Of a DNA stretch of 6,316 nt, positions 1 through 5,500 are shown piece by piece (position 1 is the stretch's first letter; every line of letters starts with the position of its first letter). Source of the DNA: Acidimicrobiia bacterium (GTDB lineage: Bacteria > Actinomycetota > Acidimicrobiia > Spongiisociales > SHLN01); assembly GCA_004283105.1 (NCBI GenBank), contig SHLN01000154.1:1-6316 (forward strand). The letters are read 5' to 3'. Both the position numbers and the translations under genes were made by a program. The notes below the pieces were generated by a model. The model saw only the letters and a list, made by a program, of their open reading frames with translations. It did no database searches and had not been told where the DNA came from.

Positions 1-1049
1 TTGAGGCCGGCTTCCAGGTTGCCCTGGGCCTCTTCGGCCGAGACCACCTCGAGGATGATGCCGTCGGGGTTGCCCATGTCGCACAGGCGTTTGGTCTCGA
101 CAATGAGGTCTTCGACCTGCGAGTCAAGGTCGAAGTCGACCTCTTCGAGGACAAGGTTTCCCTTGGCGTTGTTGAGGCAGAGGACGACGCCGGGTCGAAT
201 GACGATCTTGCCGTCACTGTGATCGTTGTCCAGGCTCTGCAACAGCCGGGCTACGTTGATAACGCGCGGGTCGGTGGCGTCCGAGCTATCGAATAGATCA
301 AGCGGTGATACCTTCTTGGCGGCTTCGGCAGTGCCGAGGACAACCTCACCGACCGAGAACGTGATCTCCTCGTTGGGGAAGAAGAGGAAACCTCCGCCAT
401 CCTCGCTCGTCGAATCGGCTGTGACGCCCTGCTGGGTCGGGCCGTGATAGCTGAGACCGATCACATTGGCATCGATGAAGTGTCCGCGCTGGGGGTGGCC
501 GAGCAGGTAGGTGAGGGTCCAACCCCACTTCGAGCTCTCGAGTTCATCCGGACCGAAAGCCCACGCGCCTTCCTCGGCAATGACGTTCTTGTCGCTATCG
601 AGGAGTATCAGATCAGCATGTACGGCGAAGGTGGGTTCGCGGAGATCGTCGAATTGTGACCCCCAGCTGAATCCGAGATCCTCTTTGAGGTCCAAGGTCA
701 GATGATGAATGGATACGGGGTTTTCATACTCGTGCGTGTAAGGGAACTTGCCGAGGTCGGTCTTCCCTTTCCTGGTCGGGATCGGCTCGGTGCCGTAGCC
801 GACATAGATCTGCGTTTCCTCGATCATCCAATCGCCCGAGGTTCTTATTTCCACCATGAGTTTCTTGGGCGAGTTCCAGATGCCCACGGTTCCAGCTTCG
901 ATCGTCTGATCCGCAAGAAGTGGCGTCTCGAGCAGTCCGGGCCCGCCATAGGCGTTGCCCGAGGTGCCTTGTGCCTGTGCTACAGCGAAGATCGCCAGCA
1001 CCCCCAGCAGTAGAACGGTCGAAATTCCCAATGCGAACTTGCGCGACAT
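1..1049 (-). CDS. Secreted protein with two beta-type modules, 3' end outside the window
   Basis: An unbroken minus-strand frame of 349 codons runs from ATG (1049-1047) off the left edge, so the C terminus is missing. The start is supported by GGAGGG at 1060-1055, five bases upstream. Residues 1-26 form a Sec-type signal peptide: MSRK, then a hydrophobic core, ending AQA before Q27. Residues about 48-183 look like a beta-sandwich module (Trp58, Trp74, ETQIYVGYG at 78-86, FAVHADLILLD at 141-151, GAWAFG at 161-166, KWGW at 174-177). Residues about 192-285 match a pattern I recall from secreted proteins and lipoproteins: IGLSY, a Gly-rich turn, ITFSVGEVVLG, SPLDLF, then INVARLLQSLDND. I cannot name either family with certainty, and no catalytic motif is visible. 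Cys291 and Cys323 could pair outside the cell. GC is lower than in the other genes. The gene is probably cotranscribed with the 47-codon ORF just upstream. Confidence 0.88.
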   Translation of the reverse strand, partial: MSRKFALGISTVLLLGVLAIFAVAQAQGTSGNAYGGPGLLETPLLADQTIEAGTVGIWNSPKKLMVEIRTSGDWMIEETQIYVGYGTEPIPTRKGKTDLGKFPYTHEYENPVSIHHLTLDLKEDLGFSWGSQFDDLREPTFAVHADLILLDSDKNVIAEEGAWAFGPDELESSKWGWTLTYLLGHPQRGHFIDANVIGLSYHGPTQQGVTADSTSEDGGGFLFFPNEEITFSVGEVVLGTAEAAKKVSPLDLFDSSDATDPRVINVARLLQSLDNDHSDGKIVIRPGVVLCLNNAKGNLVLEEVDFDLDSQVEDLIVETKRLCDMGNPDGIILEVVSAEEAQGNLEAGL

Positions 1050-1050
1050 C

Positions 1051-1194
1051 TCATCCCTCCCAGTCATGGCCCTCCGGGCACGCGGAAAAGAGGGTCACGC
1101 ATGGACTGGTCTCGCCGACGGTGAGCGGGGGTGCCGGGGGGACGGAGTGTGCCGACCATCCGGCGGTAGTCCCCTGCAGCGTCGATCGAGCCAT
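1051..1194 (-). CDS. 47-aa small ORF, possible coupled leader peptide
   Basis: ATG at 1194-1192 opens a 47-codon frame ending in TGA at 1053-1051, one base before the ATG of the secreted-protein gene. A purine-rich Shine-Dalgarno (AAGGAGAGGG, 1210-1201) ends six bases before the start, and a promoter-like pair lies just upstream. The peptide starts MARSTLQGTTAGW, has a Pro-rich middle (PPAPP) and ends CVTLFSACPEGHDWEG, with two cysteines six residues apart. It has no signal peptide or membrane segment. About three quarters of its codons end in G or C, which fits coding but does not prove it. The Shine-Dalgarno of the next gene lies inside its last codons, so its translation would bear directly on ribosome loading downstream. 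I recognise no family; it could be a leader peptide, a small protein, or a chance ORF in a 5' UTR. Confidence 0.45.
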   Translation of the reverse strand: MARSTLQGTTAGWSAHSVPPAPPLTVGETSPCVTLFSACPEGHDWEG

Positions 1195-1215
1195 GGTGTG
1201 CCCTCTCCTTGGCCC

Positions 1216-1244
1216 AGTGTTTCAAACGCGGCAGGTGCTGCCAA
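1216..1244 (-). promoter_or_regulatory. Putative sigma70-type promoter for the minus-strand genes
   Basis: Read on the minus strand, TTGGCA (1244-1239, five of six matches to TTGACA) is followed after exactly 17 bases by AACACT (1221-1216, three of six matches to TATAAT). Transcription would begin near position 1209 and give a very short leader before the Shine-Dalgarno of the 47-codon ORF. The -35 is good, the -10 weak; the position relative to the ORF supports the call. Confidence 0.35.
1230..1242. repeat. Short perfect dyad overlapping the putative -35
   Basis: GGCAG and CTGCC flank a three-base centre (GTG), giving a perfect 5+3+5 inverted repeat. It overlaps most of the proposed -35 box of the minus-strand promoter, where a bound repressor would block RNA polymerase. 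Short dyads arise easily by chance in high-GC DNA, so the operator role is only a suggestion. Confidence 0.3.
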
Positions 1245-1275
1245 TCGGGAATCCTCCCCATGCGGCCATGCCGGG

Positions 1276-1293
1276 CAGGGTCCTCCGACCCTG
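1276..1293. repeat. Hairpin-forming inverted repeat in the divergent intergenic region
   Basis: CAGGGTC (1276-1282) and GACCCTG (1287-1293) are perfect 7-base arms around a CTCC loop, which is GGAG on the minus strand. It lies about 32 bases upstream of the proposed minus-strand -35 and about 80 bases upstream of the plus-strand lipoprotein start. It could be an operator or an RNA hairpin in the lipoprotein leader. No U-tract follows on either strand, so a terminator is unlikely. Confidence 0.35.
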
Positions 1294-1375
1294 GTTGCCG
1301 CGGTTGGGGCTCCCGTACCATTCGGGATGTGCATGGGCGACCGGCCGGTGCCGCACCAGGCGATAGGTATCACAC

Positions 1376-2770
1376 ATGACAAACCAGGTCGGCGACCGGA
1401 GACCCGGAGCAGCTCACATCGCAGGCCTCCTCGCCCTCGCGTTATTCGTTTCTGCCTGTGGCACCAGCTCCACAGACACGAGTACGACGTCCCCGGCCAC
1501 GACCGTGCCCGACGACGCGGTGCAGGCCACCACCACGACCACCACGGCGCCCGAAGATACGTACGACGGGCTCCCGGTCGGATTCACCGAGGACGGGTAC
1601 CCCTACCTGGGAGACCCCGACGCACCCGTGTCGCTGGTGGAGTTCTCGGACTACCTGTGCCCGTTCTGTCGCCGCCACGCCACGGAAACCAATCCCCGGC
1701 TGCTGGAGCAATACGCTGCCTCCGGGCTCGTCAGGTTCGTGTTCAGCGACTTCCCCCTGGTCGACCTTCACCCGACCGCTCCCGCCGGACACGCGGCCGC
1801 ACTGTGCGTCTCGGAACAAGGCGCCGCCCGCTTCTGGGCCATACACACCCAGCTGTTCGATCGCCAGAGCGAGTGGGCTTCGCTCGGCGACAACAGCGAA
1901 TTCCTCGCCGGGGTAGCCGGAGACGTCGGCGCCGATCTCGATGCCTACCAATTGTGCCTCGACTCGGGGAGAACCGCGGTACTGGTCGATGAACGGGTCG
2001 CACAGGCTCGCCAACTGGGATTCTCCGGGACACCCAGTTTTCAGATCCTCGATCATCGCACCGGCGAAGCGTACGACCTGGTGGGAGCGCAGCCGGTCGA
2101 GACGTTCCTGGCAGCCATCGACGCGGTCATCGCCGGCGAGGAGCCGGCCGACGCCGACCAACCGGCCGACGAGCCGAACCTGCCCTTCTGGGCCTCCGAA
2201 GAGGGCCTGGCGCCCGATCCTGCTCGCCCCGGCTACAACCTCGCCGGGGACGCCTACCGCGGCAACCCGGACGCCGACCTGGTGGTTATCGAGATCTCCG
2301 ACTTTCAATGCCCCTTCTGTCAGCGCCACGCGCTGGAGACACAACCGCCTCTCGACGACCTTTATGTCGATACCGACCGGGTGATGTGGGTGTTCAAACA
2401 CCTGCCATTGCAGATCCACCCCCAGGCGCTGGCAGCGGCGACCGCCGCCGAGTGTGCCGGGGACCAGCAGGCGTTCTGGGAAATGCACGACCTGCTCTTC
2501 GAGCGGGTGGCCGATTGGTCGGTCGCCGAGCCCGATACCGTCCTGGTCGGGTTGGCCCGCCAGTTGGGACTCGAGGAGGAGTCGTTCGCCGCCTGTGTTG
2601 GAAGCCGGACGGCCCTGGAGCGGGTTGTGGAGGACATCTACGACACGTCGGACATCTTCGGCTCGACTCCGACGTTTGTCTTGCTCTTCGACGGCAGCGC
2701 CTCGGTGATCGATGGTGCCCAACCGTTCGAGCAATTCTCAGCTGCCTTTGACGACCTGCTCGAGGAGTAG
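1376..2770 (+). CDS. Lipoprotein with two tandem DsbA-like thiol-disulfide domains
   Basis: A 464-residue protein probably anchored outside the membrane and acting on cysteines of exported proteins. The signal peptide ends in a lipobox, VSAC, with Cys28 the lipidation site. A Thr/Ser/Pro-rich linker follows (29-62). Domain 1 (about 78-250) has CPFC at 95-98 and the cis-Pro signature GTPSF with Pro220. Domain 2 (about 290-464) has CPFC at 312-315 and STPTF with Pro432. Each also has a second Cys pair at matching places (144/194 and 360/407), which may be structural. The domains are joined by an acidic, Pro-rich linker near 251-270. Both resemble the Thioredoxin_4/DsbA family, where one domain is usual. 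The CPFC motif is typical of DsbA-like oxidants, but isomerase or reductase activity cannot be excluded. The start is preceded by a weak AGG at 1365-1367. The gene stands alone. Confidence 0.93.
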   Translation: MTNQVGDRRPGAAHIAGLLALALFVSACGTSSTDTSTTSPATTVPDDAVQATTTTTTAPEDTYDGLPVGFTEDGYPYLGDPDAPVSLVEFSDYLCPFCRRHATETNPRLLEQYAASGLVRFVFSDFPLVDLHPTAPAGHAAALCVSEQGAARFWAIHTQLFDRQSEWASLGDNSEFLAGVAGDVGADLDAYQLCLDSGRTAVLVDERVAQARQLGFSGTPSFQILDHRTGEAYDLVGAQPVETFLAAIDAVIAGEEPADADQPADEPNLPFWASEEGLAPDPARPGYNLAGDAYRGNPDADLVVIEISDFQCPFCQRHALETQPPLDDLYVDTDRVMWVFKHLPLQIHPQALAAATAAECAGDQQAFWEMHDLLFERVADWSVAEPDTVLVGLARQLGLEEESFAACVGSRTALERVVEDIYDTSDIFGSTPTFVLLFDGSASVIDGAQPFEQFSAAFDDLLEE

Positions 2771-2845
2771 AAACACGGACGCCGGAATCGGGACCGGGAC
2801 CGTCCGACGGACCTCACCATGGCCCCGCTCCGACGATGAAGTGCG

Positions 2846-2885
2846 ACGGGCCGCGTATAGGGAACATTCCCTATACGCGGCCTGT
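2846..2885. repeat. Long inverted repeat: terminator or operator
   Basis: GGCCGCGTATAGGGAA (2849-2864) and its exact complement (2867-2882) flank a two-base centre, CA. Three further pairs (G-T wobble, C-G, A-T) extend the symmetry to 2846-2885. The repeat starts 75 bases after the lipoprotein stop and ends 67 bases before the kinase start. As RNA it would be a very stable hairpin with a 4-6 base loop, so it could terminate the lipoprotein transcript, though no U-tract follows. As DNA its AT-rich inner part, symmetric about GGGAA-CA-TTCCC, looks like a binding site for a dimeric regulator upstream of the kinase operon. The symmetry is certain, the role is not. Confidence 0.85.
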
Positions 2886-2900
2886 GCCATTCGCCTCTAG

Positions 2901-2926
2901 TTGGCAGGCAGATCGCTCCCTACGCT
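2901..2926 (+). promoter_or_regulatory. Weak candidate promoter for the kinase-regulator operon
   Basis: TTGGCA (2901-2906) is a good -35 and TACGCT (2921-2926) fits the TAnnnT pattern, but the 14-base spacer is shorter than the usual 16-18. Only one of the two boxes may be real. The site lies just downstream of the long inverted repeat, so a factor bound there would sit upstream of the -35. Confidence 0.2.
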
Positions 2927-2952
2927 GACCTCACATCGATCCCGGGGGAAGG

Positions 2953-4776
2953 ATGCGTTCGTCCGAGGCTGCGGACGGTTCCCGCGTGGCCCTGCACCGG
3001 AGAACCGGATTCTGGTCTTTCGTCCTCGCCGCCGGGCTCACCGTCGGCATGCTCGGCTGGCAGGGCATCCACCTCTACGACTCGTACCAGGCGGTCGCGC
3101 ACCGCGGGAGCGGCAACTGCCCGACCCAGGCCATATCCGCCATCTCAGCCGACTCGGGCCGGTACCAGGCCATGCTCGACGAACTCGACCGCCGTGTGAT
3201 GTTCACCACCGACCTCGCCCCCGAGGCGTGGCTGGCGGATTGGACTCTGCGATACGGCGACGCGCACTCCGACCTGGCGACCTCACTCGACGACGGCTCA
3301 ACCGTCGGGAAAGAGCCGGTACGTCTTGCGATCGCCGCCGTCGGCGACGCCGTCGACAAGATCGATTCCGGCACCGGCGATGTCGTCGACAGCCTGCGGG
3401 GCAGCGACGTAGATGCGGCAGGCCTGTTGATAACCCGATCGGGCTTTCGCGCCGACCGGACCGAGCTGAGCGGAGCCACAGCAGAACTCGAGGTGCGGGG
3501 GCGAGAACACCTCGAGTCGCAGCTCGACACGGAGCGACGCCAGGAGATGCTCTCGGTCGGACTCTCCCTCGGACTGTTCGCAATGGTTGCCGGCAGCTGG
3601 GTGCTCTATGGGCGCCAACTGCGGGTGGGACGGGCCCGCCTCGCAGCCGAAGAAGAGCAGCGCCGCGCCGCCGAAATCGAACTCCAGCAGGCCCAGAAGA
3701 TGGATGCCGTCGGCCTCATGGCGGGCGGCCTGGCACACAACTTCAACAACCTCATCATGGCCATCGGCGGATCGGCTTCGGTTGCAGAGAGCCACCTGGA
3801 GACCGATCACGCCGCCGTCCCTGCCATCCACCGCATCCGGGAAGCGGCAGAGCAGGGCAACAGCCTCATCGACGGCCTTCTCACGTTCAGCCGGAAGGCC
3901 CCCCGGTCTCGTGACCTGGTCAACGTCTGTGAGCTCATCCACCAAACGGTCGCCATGCTCGAGGATATGCTGCCCGGCCTCATCGAGTTCGACTCCACCT
4001 GTCCGGATGACGGGCCCTGCTGGGTCGTCGGCGATCGAACCCAGCTACAACAAGCGCTCGTCAACCTTGCGCTCAATGCCTGTCAGGCCATGCCGGACGG
4101 TGGTCAACTCGCGTTGCGGGTCGCCCGGTCGATCTCGGACGACCATGAGACAGTGGTGATGACGGTTAGTGACACCGGCACCGGCATGCTTGCCGACGTA
4201 TCCGATCACATGTTTGAGCCGTTCTTCACGACCCGCCCTCGAGGAGAGGGAACCGGGCTCGGCCTCTCGATCGTTCACGGCATCGTCACCGATCACGGCG
4301 GCACCGTCCATGTCGAGTCGGTCAGGGGCGTAGGAACCGACGTCCGCATCACATTGCCGCTGGCGCCTGCGCCGACCGAGCCACCGGCCACCCTCCAGGT
4401 AGCCCGAACCGGCACCGTTGTCATCGCCGGCAACCACCGCCATACCCGGGATCTCGTGTCGGGTGCGGTGTCATCACTGGGGCTCGACACAGCCCACGTC
4501 GACGGGTGCGAGGGGCTCACCGACGCCGTTGCCGGGGCAGGTGCGGACCTCGTCATGGTGATCAGCGACGACACCGATCCTGCGATCGACCTGGTGGATT
4601 GTCTCGAGGTCCTACGGGACCAGCCGCGGGACGTGCCGGTCGTTGCCATCACCGATCTCGAGCCAGACGCCGAGTGGGCTGCGAACGGCGCTACCCCTCT
4701 CCACAAACCGTTTTCGCTCGCCCAGCTCCGGGCGTTGGTCGTCCGGCTGACCCGCGAGTCGGTCACGACACCATGA
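2953..4776 (+). CDS. Membrane hybrid histidine kinase with degenerate receiver domain
   Basis: A 607-residue sensor kinase. Membrane segments at about 19-41 and 199-219 enclose an extracytoplasmic region of about 157 residues with no recognised sensor fold and a single cysteine, Cys56. A charged helical linker (222-250) leads to a HisKA-type dimerisation domain with the phosphoacceptor His262 in LAHNFNN. The ATPase domain shows the N box (NLALNAC, Asn371/Asn375), G1 (DTGTGM, 407-412), F box (FEPFFTT, 421-427) and G2 (GTGLGLS, 433-439), all intact. Residues about 487-602 fold-match a receiver but lack the acidic pair (AGN at 492-494) and have Ile537 where the phosphoacceptor Asp should be, while Thr567 and Lys585 remain. 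The residue after His262 is Asn, not the usual Asp/Glu. The ATG start follows GGGGGA with a short three-base gap. Its stop overlaps the regulator start (ATGA). The ligand is unknown. Confidence 0.93.
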   Translation: MRSSEAADGSRVALHRRTGFWSFVLAAGLTVGMLGWQGIHLYDSYQAVAHRGSGNCPTQAISAISADSGRYQAMLDELDRRVMFTTDLAPEAWLADWTLRYGDAHSDLATSLDDGSTVGKEPVRLAIAAVGDAVDKIDSGTGDVVDSLRGSDVDAAGLLITRSGFRADRTELSGATAELEVRGREHLESQLDTERRQEMLSVGLSLGLFAMVAGSWVLYGRQLRVGRARLAAEEEQRRAAEIELQQAQKMDAVGLMAGGLAHNFNNLIMAIGGSASVAESHLETDHAAVPAIHRIREAAEQGNSLIDGLLTFSRKAPRSRDLVNVCELIHQTVAMLEDMLPGLIEFDSTCPDDGPCWVVGDRTQLQQALVNLALNACQAMPDGGQLALRVARSISDDHETVVMTVSDTGTGMLADVSDHMFEPFFTTRPRGEGTGLGLSIVHGIVTDHGGTVHVESVRGVGTDVRITLPLAPAPTEPPATLQVARTGTVVIAGNHRHTRDLVSGAVSSLGLDTAHVDGCEGLTDAVAGAGADLVMVISDDTDPAIDLVDCLEVLRDQPRDVPVVAITDLEPDAEWAANGATPLHKPFSLAQLRALVVRLTRESVTTP

Positions 4777-5417
4777 TCTCGGTACTGGTCGCCGAAGATC
4801 ACACCCTCGTGAGAGACATGCTGGAAAACCAGCTCGAGCATGCCGGCTTCGATGTCGTAGCGGTCGTTGATTCGAGCGACGCCGCCGTCGGCGCGGCCGG
4901 CACCCATCAACCGGATGTGGCGGTGTTGGACATCGACATGCCCGGCATCTCGGTCTTCGAGGCAGTCCGGCGCATGAGACGATGCTCGCCGGCGACGCGC
5001 GCGTTGTTCCTGAGCGCCTTCGTCAACGACGGCTACGTCCACCAGGCCTTGGCTGTTGAAGCCTCCGGGTATCTCACGAAGACCGAGTCCGTCGAGACGG
5101 TCGCCGAGGCCATCAAAACCGTGCACCGGGGAGCCACCCACTTCTCAGAAGCCGTCCTCGACCGCATCGTCATCGGCCCGGGCGGCGCCGTGCTCCTCTC
5201 GTCGGGATCGTCGCGCATCGACACCCTCACCGGCCGGGAACGCGAAGTCCTCGGATATGTGGCCCGCGGCCTCGCTCAAAAGCAAATCGGGAGGCTGATG
5301 GGCATCAGCGTGAAGACCGTTCAGCACCACATCACTCATCTCATGGACAAGCTCGAAATCCACGATCGGGTCGAACTGGCTCGCTTTTCCATCCGCGAAG
5401 GCGTTTCACAGCCGTAG
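4773..5417 (+). CDS. NarL/FixJ-type response regulator (receiver plus LuxR HTH)
   Basis: A 214-residue DNA-binding regulator, the presumed partner of the kinase it overlaps. The receiver (1-118) has all the key residues: Glu8/Asp9, phosphoacceptor Asp53 in VLDIDMPG, Ser81 in the Thr position and Lys103. The C terminus (about 150-210) is a LuxR-type helix-turn-helix beginning LTGREREVL at 152, with the recognition helix in SVKTVQHHITHLMDKL (179-194). The start is the ATG at 4773, which overlaps the kinase stop as ATGA, aligns the receiver at residue 1 and implies translational coupling; no strong Shine-Dalgarno is present. A longer in-frame extension into the kinase gene is possible but would precede the receiver with unrelated sequence. 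A phosphorylated dimer is expected to bind promoter DNA; targets may include the downstream secreted-protein gene. Confidence 0.95.
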   Translation: MISVLVAEDHTLVRDMLENQLEHAGFDVVAVVDSSDAAVGAAGTHQPDVAVLDIDMPGISVFEAVRRMRRCSPATRALFLSAFVNDGYVHQALAVEASGYLTKTESVETVAEAIKTVHRGATHFSEAVLDRIVIGPGGAVLLSSGSSRIDTLTGREREVLGYVARGLAQKQIGRLMGISVKTVQHHITHLMDKLEIHDRVELARFSIREGVSQP

Positions 5418-5441
5418 CGATATTTCACACAGTCTTCACAC
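5404..5441 (+). promoter_or_regulatory. TTCACA direct repeats, candidate regulator site or promoter element
   Basis: TTCACA occurs at 5405-5410, 5424-5429 and 5435-5440. The last two are 11 bases apart, about one helical turn, as in direct-repeat sites of PhoB/OmpR-type regulators; actinobacterial PhoP sites are similar TCAC-type repeats. The first copy (TCACAGC) lies inside the last codons of the response-regulator gene. TTCACA is also one base from the -35 consensus; with the copy at 5435, the best -10 is a weak CAAGAT at 5460-5465 after 19 bases. Confidence 0.35.
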
Positions 5442-5446
5442 CCGCA

Positions 5447-5456
5447 CCGGTACCGG
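5447..5456. repeat. 10-base palindrome CCGGTACCGG
   Basis: A perfect 10-base palindrome in the 83-base gap between the regulator and the secreted-protein gene. It is too short and lacks a loop and U-tract, so it is not a convincing terminator; read-through from the regulator gene is possible. Confidence 0.3.
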
Positions 5457-5466
5457 CTTCAAGATG

Positions 5467-5482
5467 CTCCTGCATGCTGGAG
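5467..5482. repeat. Imperfect 16-base dyad before the secreted-protein start
   Basis: CTCC and GGAG enclose a perfect GCATGC core, with only one mismatched symmetric pair (T at 5471 and 5478). The dyad ends five bases before the Shine-Dalgarno, within the expected 5' leader. It could bind a dimeric regulator or form a weak RNA stem near the ribosome site. Confidence 0.35.
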
Positions 5483-5487
5483 TCATC

Positions 5488-5495
5488 AAGGAGGT
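5488..5495 (+). promoter_or_regulatory. Perfect Shine-Dalgarno that fixes the start at 5501
   Basis: AAGGAGGT is fully complementary to the 16S rRNA tail and sits five bases before the ATG at 5501. It decides against the upstream in-frame ATG at 5474, which would add nine residues before the signal peptide. It implies strong translation of the secreted protein. Confidence 0.85.
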
Positions 5496-5500
5496 GCGAT

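Larger units (their letters stand above)
1195..1375. other. Divergent intergenic region
   Basis: This stretch separates the minus-strand secreted-protein operon from the plus-strand lipoprotein gene and must hold promoters for both. The minus-strand promoter candidate, its dyad and the hairpin are listed separately. A 10-base palindrome, ACCGGCCGGT, lies at 1340-1349, 26 bases before the lipoprotein ATG. I found no convincing -35/-10 pair for the lipoprotein. TTGCCG at 1295-1300 and TACCAT at 1316-1321 are only 15 bases apart. Confidence 0.6.

Noticed and set aside
1..705. Series of plus-strand short frames at the left end
   Set aside because: They are broken into overlapping short pieces, whereas the minus strand is open for 349 codons with a signal peptide and ribosome site.
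1064..1321. 85-codon minus-strand frame in the divergent region
   Set aside because: No Shine-Dalgarno before its ATG, Arg/Pro-rich, and it covers the proposed promoter; the 47-codon ORF has the better start and spacing.
955..1992. Long plus-strand 345-codon open frame
   Set aside because: It overlaps the lipoprotein gene in another frame, crosses the divergent promoter region and encodes Arg/Pro-rich sequence typical of high-GC shadow frames.
1442..2734. 430-codon open frame on the minus strand
   Set aside because: It lies antisense to the DsbA-like lipoprotein, which has lipobox, CPFC and cis-Pro motifs; the antisense frame shows no recognisable domain.
2790..2812. GGGACC direct repeat and GTCCG-A-CGGAC dyad after the lipoprotein stop
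   Set aside because: Arms are very short with a one-base centre and are expected by chance in high-GC DNA; the larger repeat at 2846 is the better candidate.
2901..3914. 337-codon plus-strand frame over the kinase
   Set aside because: Extremely Arg/Pro-rich and in the wrong frame against a kinase with all catalytic boxes intact.
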